A DNA stretch of 64,000 nt, taken from positions 62,001 through 126,000 of the forward strand of contig NZ_JAGGKS010000009.1 of the NCBI RefSeq assembly GCF_017873955.1, given 5' to 3'. Position numbers and translations under genes: made by a program. Below, piece after piece: positions 26,134 to 35,712 of the stretch. The notes below the pieces were generated by a model. That model did not search any database and was not told the DNA's origin. It worked only from the letters and a program-made list of their open reading frames with translations. Numbering within the stretch: position 1 is the first letter of the stretch; every line of letters begins with the position of its first letter. The stretch is from Sedimentibacter acidaminivorans. Its GTDB lineage: Bacteria > Bacillota > Clostridia > Tissierellales > Sedimentibacteraceae.

Positions 26134-26934
26134 ATGGATATACTTGTTCTTATTAAAGAAGTTCCTGATATGCAAAAAGTAAAGTTTGATAGTGAAAAAG
26201 GCGTAGTCAATAGGTCTTCTGCTGAGTCCGAAATAAATCCTTTTGATATGAATGCACTTCAGACAGCAATTGACTTGAAAAGGAAATATAATGCAACAGT
26301 AACTGTTTTAACAATGGGACCTCCTAGCGCAGAAAAATCCTTGAGAGATGCATTTGCAAGAGGTTGTGACCATTTAGTTTTAATGACTGATAGAAAATTT
26401 GGTGGCTCAGATACCTATGCAACAGCTAAAACTTTAGCATCTGGTATTAAATATCTAGAAAAATACGATTTAATAGTATGTGGCGAAAAATCTGTTGATG
26501 GAGACACTGCTCAAGTAGGAGCAGAAGTAGCAGAGTTTTTGAATATACCTCATTCATACTATGTTGAAAAAATAAACAATATAAATGAATTAGAAGTAGA
26601 AGTTGTTGTTGAAAGTTTATCTTCAAGCAAGCAAGTAAGAAAAATGAAGCTTCCAGCTTTAATTGGAGTAACGAAAAATATAAATATACCGAAATTACCT
26701 ACAGTAAATAGAAAATTAGAATCTCTAGAAGTCGACGTGAAAAAAATTTCTTTAGATGATTTATCTGAATATATAAGTGAAATAGACACTGGTTTCAAAG
26801 GTTCTCCAACTAAGGTTTCAAAAATTATTATTCCTCATCCCTTAGAGAGAACAAGTCAAATCTTCAAAGATGATTATATTTCTTTTAAAGAAGCTATAAA
26901 AAAAGAAATTAAAAAGAATAATATAGGGATGTGA
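26134..26934 (+). CDS. etfB: Electron transfer flavoprotein, beta subunit
   Basis: A 266-residue EtfB. It opens with MDILVLIKEVPD and has the family signature CGEKSVDGDTAQVGAEVAEFL (about residues 116-136), which forms the AMP or second-FAD site. It pairs with EtfA, whose gene starts 4 bp later. The Etf accepts electrons from the FAD oxidase encoded third in the operon. In Acetobacterium woodii a comparable LctBC-LctD complex drives lactate oxidation by flavin-based electron confurcation. Whether this Etf confurcates cannot be settled by eye. The operon is probably induced by its substrate through the GntR regulator. Confidence 0.93.
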   Translation: MDILVLIKEVPDMQKVKFDSEKGVVNRSSAESEINPFDMNALQTAIDLKRKYNATVTVLTMGPPSAEKSLRDAFARGCDHLVLMTDRKFGGSDTYATAKTLASGIKYLEKYDLIVCGEKSVDGDTAQVGAEVAEFLNIPHSYYVEKINNINELEVEVVVESLSSSKQVRKMKLPALIGVTKNINIPKLPTVNRKLESLEVDVKKISLDDLSEYISEIDTGFKGSPTKVSKIIIPHPLERTSQIFKDDYISFKEAIKKEIKKNNIGM

Positions 26935-26938
26935 TATC

Positions 26939-27907
26939 ATGAGTGAATATAAAGGAATTTTAGTAATTGCTGAACAAAATAACAATGTTATACACAAAGT
27001 AAGTTATGAACTTTTAAACAAAGCAAAAGAACTAGCACAATCACTTAATATACCATTAAATTGTTTATTGTTAGGTAATGATGGGATTAATGCTAAAGAA
27101 CTAAATTACCGAGGTGCTGATACGGTATTTTTTATGAAGTCAGAAATTTTTTTAGTTGCTGAGGAATACCTCTATAAGCAAAATATTGTAAATTTCATAA
27201 ATGAAAACAAACCAGAAATAGTTCTTATAGGTGCAACTAACTTTGGTAGATCCCTAGCGCCTAGGATAGCAGCAGCTTTAGAAACTGGACTAACCGCTGA
27301 TTGCACTAATCTAAAAATAGATGAAGACGGTCACTTAATTCAGATTAGACCTGCTTTCAGTGATAATATACTAGCATATATTAAAACTGCTCATTATCCT
27401 CAAATGGCAACAATCCGATATAAAGAATTTTCAGAGGCTGAAAGAGATTTAAACAGAGAAATAAATATAGTTGAACTTCAACCATATTTTTGTAATTATG
27501 ATAAAACTAATATAATTAAAACATTAAATGATAGTGATGTAAATATCACAGAAGCTGAAATAGTTGTTGCTACTGGCAGAGGAATAAAGAAAAAAGAAGA
27601 TTTAAGGATGATTGAAACTTTAGCTCAAAAGCTAGGCGGAGTAATGGGTGTTTCTAGAGCTCTTGTTGATGCAGGAATGACAAGTAGTGCTTATCAAGTA
27701 GGATATAGCGGAAACAGAGTAAAACCTAAAATTTATATAGCATGCGGAATTTCTGGAGCTCCTCAGCATTTGGCAGGAATGAAGGAATCAGAATTAATAA
27801 TAGCTATAAATTCAGACCCTTCTGCACCAATTTTTTCTATAGCTGATTACGGATATGTAGGAGATATATATGAAATAATTCCTAATCTCATAAGAGATTT
27901 AGACTAG
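26939..27907 (+). CDS. etfA: Electron transfer flavoprotein, alpha subunit
   Basis: A 322-residue EtfA. The C-terminal FAD domain is plain: ATGRGIKKKEDLRMIETLA, MTSSAYQVGYSGNRVKP and IACGISGAPQHLAGM (about residues 270-285). The N-terminal domain shows LIGATNFGRSLAPRIAAAL. There is no Cys-rich ferredoxin domain at the N-terminus, unlike LctC of the Acetobacterium lactate system, which in my recollection carries one. So the route to ferredoxin, if any, would be direct. The gene is 4 bp after etfB and 12 bp before the oxidase gene. Confidence 0.93.
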   Translation: MSEYKGILVIAEQNNNVIHKVSYELLNKAKELAQSLNIPLNCLLLGNDGINAKELNYRGADTVFFMKSEIFLVAEEYLYKQNIVNFINENKPEIVLIGATNFGRSLAPRIAAALETGLTADCTNLKIDEDGHLIQIRPAFSDNILAYIKTAHYPQMATIRYKEFSEAERDLNREINIVELQPYFCNYDKTNIIKTLNDSDVNITEAEIVVATGRGIKKKEDLRMIETLAQKLGGVMGVSRALVDAGMTSSAYQVGYSGNRVKPKIYIACGISGAPQHLAGMKESELIIAINSDPSAPIFSIADYGYVGDIYEIIPNLIRDLD

Positions 27908-27919
27908 GAGAGGATTTAT

Positions 27920-29305
27920 ATGAATAGTATTGTTAAAGATAATTTAGTTAGCATTGTAGGAGAAGATTTTGTAATAACTAATATTTCACAAAAAACATCA
28001 TATTTATATGATGAAATTGAACATATTATGAGACCTAAAGCAGATGAAAATTCTATAGTTGTAAAACCTAAAGACACTGATGAAATATCTAAAATAATGA
28101 AATACGCAAATAAAATTAAAATGCCGGTTGTAGTTCGCGGAGGCGGTACAGGGCTTTGCGGTGGATGTATTCCAACAAAGGAAAGTATAATATTATCTAC
28201 AGAAAGACTGAAGAAAATTGTCGAAATCGATGAGGATAATATGGTTGCAGTTCTTGAAGCTGGAGTTACTTTATTTGAACTTTTAGAAGAATTGGATAAG
28301 CATGAAGGGGTTGGTTTTCCTGTTCATCCAGGAGATGAGGGTGCCCAAATGGGCGGTATGGCAGCCACTAATGCTGGTGGAGCACGAGCAGTAAAACACG
28401 GAGTTATGAGAAAGCATATCCAAGGTATGGAGGTTGTTCTTCCTAGTGGTGAAATCATGGAATTAGGAGGAAAACTTATAAAAAATAATGCAGGGTACAA
28501 TTTAATGCAATTAATAATAGGCAGTGAAGGAACCCTTGCAATTGTAACAAAGATTATTCTTAAAATATATCCTAAGGATAAATATTCAGCTACAATAATT
28601 GCTCCATTTAAACATTTTAATGATGCTTCAAATGCAGTAATGGAAATACTAAAAAGCGGAGTAACACCTCTTGCAGTTGAATATCAAGACAAACACTTAT
28701 TTGTAGAAACAGCAAAGATGCTGGGAACAGAGTGGCAAGCAAAACAAGGAAATGCTGATTTAATGATTATAATTTCTGAAAAAACTGAGGATTTACTTTA
28801 TGCAACATGTAAACAAATAAATGATATATGCCAGAAAAACAATTCATACGAAACTCTATTTGCTGGAAAGAAAAGCGAACAAGATGAACTATTACTAATT
28901 AGAAGTCAACATTATGAATATATTAAAGATATTATAGGTCACTCATTCGATACTGCCGTACCTGTTGCAAGTATACCCGCATATTTAAATGAACTTAAGG
29001 AACTTGCAAAAGAGTACAATACATTTACAAACATAACCGCTCATATAGCAGACGGCAATATTCATAGTGATATAGTTCTAGTTGATGGTAAAATGCCTCC
29101 ATATGCAGAAGAATTAAAAGATAAAATATTTAAAACCTGCTTTAAATACAATGGGACAATAACCGGTGAACATGGTGTAGGTAAATTGAGAATAGATGAT
29201 TTAAAACTTCAAAAATCAGAAGTGGAATTAAATTTAATGAAAAGTATAAAAAAAGTATTTGATCCAAATAATATATTGAATCCTGGTACAGTATTAGATA
29301 TGTAA
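27920..29305 (+). CDS. FAD-linked 2-hydroxyacid oxidase/dehydrogenase (GlcD/LctD-like)
   Basis: A 461-residue flavoprotein of the GlcD/D-lactate dehydrogenase family. The FAD_binding_4 domain carries VVRGGGTGLCGGCIP (about residues 72-86) and GGMAATNAGGARAVKHG. The FAD-oxidase C domain has TGEHGVGKLR and ends in NPGTVLDM. No iron-sulfur module is fused. It is third in the operon with etfB and etfA, as in lctBCD, so it likely oxidises lactate or another 2-hydroxy acid to the 2-oxo acid with the Etf as acceptor. The co-regulated aminotransferase raises the chance that the substrate is an amino-acid-derived hydroxy acid. Confidence 0.9.
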   Translation: MNSIVKDNLVSIVGEDFVITNISQKTSYLYDEIEHIMRPKADENSIVVKPKDTDEISKIMKYANKIKMPVVVRGGGTGLCGGCIPTKESIILSTERLKKIVEIDEDNMVAVLEAGVTLFELLEELDKHEGVGFPVHPGDEGAQMGGMAATNAGGARAVKHGVMRKHIQGMEVVLPSGEIMELGGKLIKNNAGYNLMQLIIGSEGTLAIVTKIILKIYPKDKYSATIIAPFKHFNDASNAVMEILKSGVTPLAVEYQDKHLFVETAKMLGTEWQAKQGNADLMIIISEKTEDLLYATCKQINDICQKNNSYETLFAGKKSEQDELLLIRSQHYEYIKDIIGHSFDTAVPVASIPAYLNELKELAKEYNTFTNITAHIADGNIHSDIVLVDGKMPPYAEELKDKIFKTCFKYNGTITGEHGVGKLRIDDLKLQKSEVELNLMKSIKKVFDPNNILNPGTVLDM

Positions 29306-29403
29306 TAAAAATACGAGAGATATACGAAAATTATTTTTATAGCTGGTTTATTAAATTAAAATTTTAGAAAATTAAAATTTTGTGTATTTTATTTTTACTA
29401 GGA

Positions 29404-29433
29404 GGCAGTTGAGCAGTTTTTAGCTTAACTGCC
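29404..29433. terminator. Probable terminator after the Etf operon
   Basis: GGCAGTTGAGC (29404-29414) pairs with GCTTAACTGCC (29423-29433) with one mismatch. The T tail is poor, so confidence is moderate. Confidence 0.55.
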
Positions 29434-29481
29434 TTAGTTGTACATGAACCTATAATATAGTCAAACATTAAATTCATATCA

Positions 29482-30153
29482 TTATTTTTTTATCATAGCC
29501 GCAAGAATAAAATTCACTATACTTTTTTCAACCTCAGCTATATCATTTAACTTGTCTTCACCAATGTATATTTTCAATCTCTCTTTATAATAATCTGATG
29601 AAAATGAAAATTGATACATTGTAAAAATATTATCCATACAGTATGCAGCCACTTTTTCATCGATATCCACGTTAACTTTCCCTTCATCTTTAGCTTTCTT
29701 TATAAGGTTATTGAGAAGCTGTGGAGTAATTATCTCTAGCTTATCTGACAGCCTAATGGAAATGTGAGAAAGTGCCTGAGTTGTAATATCAAGATAAATC
29801 CTATTTAACTGGGGATATTCGATAGCAAATTTTCTAGATGCCACCACCATTTTTTCTATGCAATCAAATATATCTCTGCTGTTTTCTTCCACGTCCTTTA
29901 AAATTTTATCCATCAAGAAATATGCATTGTTGACTATTGATAAAAACAAATCTTCTTTAGATGCAAAATAACTATACATGGCGCCAATACTTATATTAGC
30001 CTTCCTTGAAATATCGTTGATACTAGTAGCAGCATAGCCATTAGATGCAAATTCATTTATTGCGACCTCAAGTACCTTTTGTCTTCGTTCTTCTGTTGTT
30101 TTATCAAAAGTATCTTTGTGGAATTTATTATTTTTTATTTCAATCTCTACCAT
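29482..30153 (-). CDS. TetR-family regulator
   Basis: A 223-residue repressor. The N-terminal helix-turn-helix is EFASNGYAATSINDISRKAN followed by ISIGAMYSYFASKEDLF (about residues 32-70), the full TetR signature. The C-terminal two-thirds is helical and variable, for ligand binding. It lies at the end of the leftward catabolic cluster, 128 bp after the alcohol dehydrogenase gene. A palindrome with TetR-operator form is present at the head of that cluster (37239-37252), 7 kb away, and this protein is the nearest candidate to bind it. The inducer is unknown. Confidence 0.85.
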   Translation of the reverse strand: MVEIEIKNNKFHKDTFDKTTEERRQKVLEVAINEFASNGYAATSINDISRKANISIGAMYSYFASKEDLFLSIVNNAYFLMDKILKDVEENSRDIFDCIEKMVVASRKFAIEYPQLNRIYLDITTQALSHISIRLSDKLEIITPQLLNNLIKKAKDEGKVNVDIDEKVAAYCMDNIFTMYQFSFSSDYYKERLKIYIGEDKLNDIAEVEKSIVNFILAAMIKK

Positions 30154-30281
30154 AAATACATTCCTATTCTTATCAAATTAGTATTTATTTCATAATATAG
30201 CCATATCGTATTAATGTCAACTGAGTATTTGAAATTAGCCTAAACAATCCAGATATCAAAGTATCAGCAAAAGTTTAGTAT

Positions 30282-31481
30282 TTACATCATGATGAGTCTA
30301 TATATACACTCCAATTCTTTCCTGTTCATGACCTTCGGAACTGGATATAGCGGATTTCCCTCTTTGTAGGCACGCTCAACCATCAACGGAATATCTTCGC
30401 TGCGAATACCCTTAATTTTAGCAGGAATACCCATATCTCTATTCAATCGTTTTATAGTTTCAATAAATTTATAAGCTTTTTGTTGTTTATTATCAGTTGA
30501 ATTTGTTATTTCAACAGCATCAGCCAGCTCTGCAAGCCTATCATGCGCGGCTTTTCCATAAGCCTCAAGTACATAAGGCAGAATTACTGCATTGGCAAGT
30601 CCATGCGGAACCTGATAAAACCCGCCAAGCGTATGCGCTATTGCATGAGCATATCCAACATATGCTCTGGTGAATGCCACACCTGCATAAAATGAAGCTC
30701 TTTGCATATTTTCTCTAACAAGCAAATCACTCCCATCAGAATATGCATTGTAAATGTTGTCTAAAACTAGTTTTGAAGCTTTAACTGCCATCATCTTTGT
30801 CTCTTTAGTATTGCTTCTTCCTATATATGCCTCCACTGCATGAGTTAAGGCATCCATTCCTGTTTCAGCAGTAATATGAGGCGGCAGCCCAGCTGTCAAT
30901 ATAGGATCAAGAACAGCAATCCTCGGAATTAAGGCTGTATCATTGATAGCATACTTTTCATGAGTAGCTGGATTACTTATGACAGCAGCAATAGTCGTTT
31001 CGCTGCCCGTACCAGCAGTCGTAGGTATAGCAATTAAAGGTGGCAGTTTTTTTCTAACTTTTAGAAGCCCTTTCATTTGTGAAATTGCCTTTTGGGGTCT
31101 TGCCACACGACACCCGACACCTTTAGCACAGTCCATCGGAGAACCACCACCAAAAGCAATGATTCCATCGCAATTATTATCTTTGTAAATAGAATAAGCT
31201 TCCTCAATGTTATCAATAGTAGGATTGGAAACTGTTTTATTATATATAAAAAATTCTACTGCTTCCTCTTTCAAACCCAAAAGCAATGGATCCATAAGTC
31301 CCGAAGATGAAACATTGGGTCCTGTTACAATAACTACCTTATTTACCCCCATTTCCTTAATAATTCCTGGTAACTTCTTTAGACAATTTTTTCCCGAAAC
31401 CAAATCTGGTTTTCTCCACGGAAGTAAATAAGATGACAATTTTAAAGCATTTTGAAAAATTCTACAATATAATCTATACAT
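30282..31481 (-). CDS. Iron-containing alcohol dehydrogenase
   Basis: A 399-residue group III NAD(P)-dependent dehydrogenase. Visible motifs: the nucleotide loop IAFGGGSPMDCAKG (about residues 105-118), PTTAGTGSETT, and the iron ligands in MDALTHAVEAY (Asp, His), HAIAHTLGG and QVPHGLANA. An extra N-terminal stretch of about 25 residues precedes the usual start. It is distal in the cluster with carrier, sugar kinase and class II aldolase, where the fucose/rhamnose pathway has FucO, a lactaldehyde reductase of this family. So it may reduce an aldehyde released by the aldolase. Other roles, such as oxidising a polyol, remain open. Confidence 0.9.
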   Translation of the reverse strand: MYRLYCRIFQNALKLSSYLLPWRKPDLVSGKNCLKKLPGIIKEMGVNKVVIVTGPNVSSSGLMDPLLLGLKEEAVEFFIYNKTVSNPTIDNIEEAYSIYKDNNCDGIIAFGGGSPMDCAKGVGCRVARPQKAISQMKGLLKVRKKLPPLIAIPTTAGTGSETTIAAVISNPATHEKYAINDTALIPRIAVLDPILTAGLPPHITAETGMDALTHAVEAYIGRSNTKETKMMAVKASKLVLDNIYNAYSDGSDLLVRENMQRASFYAGVAFTRAYVGYAHAIAHTLGGFYQVPHGLANAVILPYVLEAYGKAAHDRLAELADAVEITNSTDNKQQKAYKFIETIKRLNRDMGIPAKIKGIRSEDIPLMVERAYKEGNPLYPVPKVMNRKELECIYRLIMM

Positions 31482-31546
31482 GGTTGCTCCTCTAATGTAA
31501 GTATACTATACATGCTATTTTTTATACTAACAAATCTAAGTAAATT

Positions 31547-32773
31547 CTAACTTAAGCTTTCGTGCTTTTGATTTAAACCTGATTCTTTCATTTTTAAAAT
31601 AATTGGCAGTTCTAAAATAGTAGCTGCAACAATCAACAACATCGGCATCACTACTGAATTTGAAGCATTCTTTAAAACCTCAAATAAATAAACAAATAAA
31701 ACTCCTGATATCTGCCCCATAAGAAGTACTATACCAAGAGATGTGCCTTCCTGTATAGGATACGCAACCTCCGACCCATGCTGAAAAAGTATAGGGGCCA
31801 CACCCATGATTGAAAAACCTGCTATGGCTGCCATCAAAGCAAGCAGTATGAAACTGTTTAAAAATGTAAATCCGAGATAAACAGGAATTAATATTAAGGT
31901 AGAAATTATAAAAAATGGAATCCTTATGCCAATCTTATCTGATATCATAGGAACTATAACTGCACCGACTACCCCTGAGACTACAAATACAGCGCCTACT
32001 ATTCCTGCATCTGCTGATGTGATTTGGTGAGGTATCAAAATTGACTCAAGCAATGTTAAAACTGTATTGAATATTCCAATTGATATAAAACAAATTATCA
32101 GGATGTTAATATATGCTTTATTTTTAAAAAGCTTCTTAATGGAATTCAAACTAAAATCCTCTTTAGGTGCCTTCGGCCCCGGAGGTGCAATCAACGGTTT
32201 TTCCTTTGTAAGGGAAATACAAAGGATTGAAGATATTACAGCTATTATTGCAAATATTTTAAGAACATATGGAATTCCCATTTTTTCTGCTAAAACAGGC
32301 GATAAAAGCATCGGAATTGCAAAACCAACATACTGCGCCATAGTCAGTATCCCGGCAGCTGTCGCGCGTTCATTAACAGGAAACCAATTAGCCGGAACTT
32401 TTGTGGATATATTAAGTAAAAATGGCTGTCCTACAGCAATCATAAATTGAGCAATTAATATAACAGTAAAATCATCAGAAAAACAAGCCCTAACTATTCC
32501 AAAAACAGCTGTTAGTGAAGCTCCAATAATAAGCGAACAGCGGTAACCGAATTTATCAACAACCCAGGAGGCAGGCAACGAGAATATTATAAACATTATC
32601 ATATAGCTCATTGATAACATGTCAATACTTAAACTGCTGACTCCATAATAATTCTTCGCCATGCTGCTAACTGGTGCCAATGAAAGCCACATCATTTCTG
32701 TCGAGATAATAATAGGAAATATAGCCAGTAAAATAATCCATCGGTAATTTGATACTTCGCTTTTTCTATACAT
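31547..32773 (-). CDS. MFS transporter
   Basis: A 408-residue carrier with 12 predicted membrane segments. The loop after TM2 reads SWVVDKFGYRCSLIIG, the usual GxxxDRxGRR-type motif of the major facilitator family, and a central charged loop (PPGPKAPKEDF) separates the halves. The N-terminus (NYRWIILLAIFPIIIS) resembles FLVCR/UMF-like members rather than the fucose permease FucP. It is encoded between the kinase and the alcohol dehydrogenase genes in the same direction, so it probably imports the cluster's substrate. The substrate is unknown. Confidence 0.87.
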   Translation of the reverse strand: MYRKSEVSNYRWIILLAIFPIIISTEMMWLSLAPVSSMAKNYYGVSSLSIDMLSMSYMIMFIIFSLPASWVVDKFGYRCSLIIGASLTAVFGIVRACFSDDFTVILIAQFMIAVGQPFLLNISTKVPANWFPVNERATAAGILTMAQYVGFAIPMLLSPVLAEKMGIPYVLKIFAIIAVISSILCISLTKEKPLIAPPGPKAPKEDFSLNSIKKLFKNKAYINILIICFISIGIFNTVLTLLESILIPHQITSADAGIVGAVFVVSGVVGAVIVPMISDKIGIRIPFFIISTLILIPVYLGFTFLNSFILLALMAAIAGFSIMGVAPILFQHGSEVAYPIQEGTSLGIVLLMGQISGVLFVYLFEVLKNASNSVVMPMLLIVAATILELPIILKMKESGLNQKHESLS

Positions 32774-32813
32774 ATTTCTCCCCTTCTCTTTATATGAAAT
32801 ATTAATATTGAAT

Positions 32814-34415
32814 TTATTCTACGTAATTAAGTGTATGAAAAATGCTTTTATTATTCTTATAAAGCATTTTAAATGCTTCATAATTTCTATCATGTACAAG
32901 TTTATTATCATGGTTTGGATAATATGTTTTATCAAGCTTAATCATCTTATTTGCCTCCTCAACATTTAAAAGTATACCAAGCCCAACAGCCACAATTACT
33001 GCCGCCCCTAAAGCACCTACATTCTGAGGATTTTCTACAGTTTCAATTTTACATCCCAGAACATCTGAAATTATCTGACATGTCAAAGGAGCTAAAGCGC
33101 CTCCACCAACAAAACGAATGGTTTCCGAAGCATTAACTTTTTTTCTTTGAGCTTCAAGCTGCCACCTCAAATGATAACAGATTCCCTCGATAACCGCATG
33201 GATCAAATCCCTTTTTCCTGTATCCAAATTGATATTAAAAAACATTCCTCTGGCATTAGAGTCTTCAAAAGGGCAACGATTTCCATGAAGCCAAGGAGTA
33301 AATATAACACCATGGCTGCCTGCAGGTATGTTTTTTATTTCCTCCAGCATAAAATCATATAGATTTTTATAAATCGATTCAAACGAGTCAGAAATGCACA
33401 CCTTTTGCAAATAAATATTAATTTCATCTAATGCAAGATGATCTTTTACCCATTCCAAACATTTGCCCGCTGTTTCTAATTCTGCAAAATAATTGTAAGT
33501 ACAATCATCAGCTCCTACAATGGATGCTATCATAGAAAAAAGATCTATTTTCCTTTTCTTCACCACCGTTGATACCCATCCTGATGTTCCTAAATATATA
33601 TGTGTATCGCCTGTTTCTGAGGCACCTGCACCGATTCCTATCAGAGAAGCATCCCCTCCTCCTCCAAATACAGGCGTTCCTGCCTGCAGCCCAAGTTTAA
33701 ATGCAGCTTTTTCTGTCAACAGACCTACCTGATCCGAAGAATTTACTATATCAGGTAGATGCTCTATATCAACGCCAAGCATCTTGCACATTTCCCTGCT
33801 GAAGCAATTCTTTCCATCTCTTATATCATACAACATAGTACCGAAAGCGCTATCCTTTGTCATAACAAACTGATCTGTGCACTTTAATATGAGAAACTCT
33901 TTAACATCTAGCCATTTATATATTTTTTTATAATTTTCAGGCTCATTGCACTTTACCCAATTATACTTCCAAACAGGATCCTTTACACTAGCAGCAACTG
34001 CACCGGTAATTTTGATGGATCTAATAAGTTTGAAAATATTTACCCCTGAAATTTTAATACCATTTGCAATCCCGTCTCTCATCTCATGATATGACCTTTG
34101 ATCCATGTAGCTCATAATACGTCGCACAGGTTCACCGTTTCTGTCCACAAGAACCAATCCCTGCATTTGGGAACAAAATGAAATACCTTGTATTCTTTCA
34201 CTGGATATATTGCTTGATTGAATTACCTTATACGTCGTGGTGCACATAGCATTCCACAACTCATCGGGATTTTGTTCTGCACCGCCGTTCTCTTCGATAT
34301 AAAGGTTATACCCTTCAACAGCTGATGCAACCAGTTTTATGGAGTTAGCAATTTCAAAAATACAGGTCTTTATTCCTGTTGTTCCTACATCATATGCAAT
34401 GACATAAACACCCAT
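32814..34415 (-). CDS. FGGY-family carbohydrate kinase
   Basis: A 533-residue sugar kinase close to xylulokinase/fuculokinase. The phosphate-1 region DVGTTGIKTCIFEI (about residues 9-22), EQNPDELWNAM, the central YLGTSGWVSTVV and the C-terminal FVGGGALAPLTCQIISDVLG with NVGALGAAVIV are all present. GAGGGGG precedes the ATG. Members phosphorylate ketoses or polyols at the terminal hydroxyl. Here the product would feed the class II aldolase encoded next upstream. Which sugar is used cannot be read. No isomerase gene is in the cluster, which is unusual for a ketose-kinase pathway. Confidence 0.9.
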   Translation of the reverse strand: MGVYVIAYDVGTTGIKTCIFEIANSIKLVASAVEGYNLYIEENGGAEQNPDELWNAMCTTTYKVIQSSNISSERIQGISFCSQMQGLVLVDRNGEPVRRIMSYMDQRSYHEMRDGIANGIKISGVNIFKLIRSIKITGAVAASVKDPVWKYNWVKCNEPENYKKIYKWLDVKEFLILKCTDQFVMTKDSAFGTMLYDIRDGKNCFSREMCKMLGVDIEHLPDIVNSSDQVGLLTEKAAFKLGLQAGTPVFGGGGDASLIGIGAGASETGDTHIYLGTSGWVSTVVKKRKIDLFSMIASIVGADDCTYNYFAELETAGKCLEWVKDHLALDEINIYLQKVCISDSFESIYKNLYDFMLEEIKNIPAGSHGVIFTPWLHGNRCPFEDSNARGMFFNINLDTGKRDLIHAVIEGICYHLRWQLEAQRKKVNASETIRFVGGGALAPLTCQIISDVLGCKIETVENPQNVGALGAAVIVAVGLGILLNVEEANKMIKLDKTYYPNHDNKLVHDRNYEAFKMLYKNNKSIFHTLNYVE

Positions 34416-34441
34416 AGGAGCCCCCTCATATTAATTATAAA

Positions 34442-35644
34442 TTATATTTCTATTTTATTACTTCTAATCTGTTTGGAATATTTTTTCAGGTAAACAACTC
34501 TCATCAATTTGCTGTCAAACCAGCTAATAGGCTTAACCTCTCCAAACAGTTCTCCAAAAATATGCGCTTTACAATTTTTCTTCATAATCATCTCAACCGC
34601 CGTCGCATCACCCTCAGATACTCCGCAACAAAATGCTCCATCATCTTTGATAATAACTGCAAAGGTGTGTTTTAATGCATTCGCTATTTCATCAGGTTTT
34701 TTTACAATAGTTTTGACTTTTGTTCCAACTATCTGTGCAAAGTCATCTAATAGAGGATATAATGTTATATATGCACGAGATATAGGCAAAATATCAGAAG
34801 AATACGTGTGTATTATATAGTTTATATCTTTGTTCTTTGCGTATATTTCATTATGAATTTGTTCTTCTTCGTTAATTTTCTCCATTGACTGCCCATACCT
34901 TACAAAAACCGATTCACTGTCTTTTAAGTGTAATATAAAACCCTCAACTTTACGTTCGCTACTGCAATATGTACTAATTAAATCAACGCTACCTTCATGT
35001 TGTGCATTCTGCATCTCTGAAGGCATAATTTTTCCTATTTTATCTGCATCAAAGCTATCAACACCCTTTATTTTCTTGTATTGCCTCGATATAAAATCAA
35101 GACATGCTTTCTCAAGATTAGATGCAGTCTTAAACGCTTCCTCATCATCGCATCCAAAGCAAACAGCTCCATGGTTTTTCATAATAATAGCATTACCCTT
35201 TGAGCGTTTCAAAGCCTCGGATACACCCCTTCTAAGTTTTTTGGTCCCGGGCAAGCCGTATGATGCACATATTATTTCATTTCCGAGAAAAGTATAATCA
35301 CAATTCATAGTTATTTTATCTAATCCAAGTGTGCTTACTACTGAAGCATTCTCTTGATGAGTATGAATAACAAAGTTTATGTCCTCACTGTATTTATAGA
35401 TTTCAGCGTGGATTCCCTTTTCTGATGATGGTTTAATATTTCCTGTATAATTCAAGTCCTTTATTGCTACCGTAACAATATCATCTGCTGTCAATGATAG
35501 ATAATTTCTTCCACTTGGAGTTATGACAAAATGGCTATCGCTTATACGACAGCTTACATTACCCCATGTACGTGCAATAAGCCCTGATTTTACAAGTCTA
35601 ATACCAGCATCTACAACTTTTTGCTTCGCTTGTATTTCGTTCAT
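34442..35644 (-). CDS. Tandem class II aldolase/adducin protein with a degenerate second domain
   Basis: A 400-residue fusion of two class II aldolase/adducin domains; a single domain is about 200-220 residues. Domain 1 (about 1-205) keeps the zinc set: Glu in the KGIHAEIY region, His-x-His in VIHTHQEN and His in MKNHGAVCFG. Domain 2 (about 215-385) repeats the fold (QIHNEIYAKNKDINYIIHTY and IKDDGAFCCGVSEGDA), but HTH has become HTY and NHG has become DDG, so two of the three His ligands are lost. Domain 2 may be structural or regulatory. Expected reaction: retro-aldol cleavage of a ketose phosphate to DHAP and an aldehyde. Confidence 0.88.
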   Translation of the reverse strand: MNEIQAKQKVVDAGIRLVKSGLIARTWGNVSCRISDSHFVITPSGRNYLSLTADDIVTVAIKDLNYTGNIKPSSEKGIHAEIYKYSEDINFVIHTHQENASVVSTLGLDKITMNCDYTFLGNEIICASYGLPGTKKLRRGVSEALKRSKGNAIIMKNHGAVCFGCDDEEAFKTASNLEKACLDFISRQYKKIKGVDSFDADKIGKIMPSEMQNAQHEGSVDLISTYCSSERKVEGFILHLKDSESVFVRYGQSMEKINEEEQIHNEIYAKNKDINYIIHTYSSDILPISRAYITLYPLLDDFAQIVGTKVKTIVKKPDEIANALKHTFAVIIKDDGAFCCGVSEGDATAVEMIMKKNCKAHIFGELFGEVKPISWFDSKLMRVVYLKKYSKQIRSNKIEI

Positions 35645-35712
35645 GATTCACCCCCTATTAACACTAAAGAAATTTGACTTTAGCTAATATCTATTATTTT
35701 CAGAAACTATTG

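Noticed and set aside
32067-32450. Plus-strand open frame of 127 codons inside the MFS gene
   Set aside because: It is the shadow of a GC-richer coding region on the other strand, lacks a ribosome site and has no recognisable protein features.
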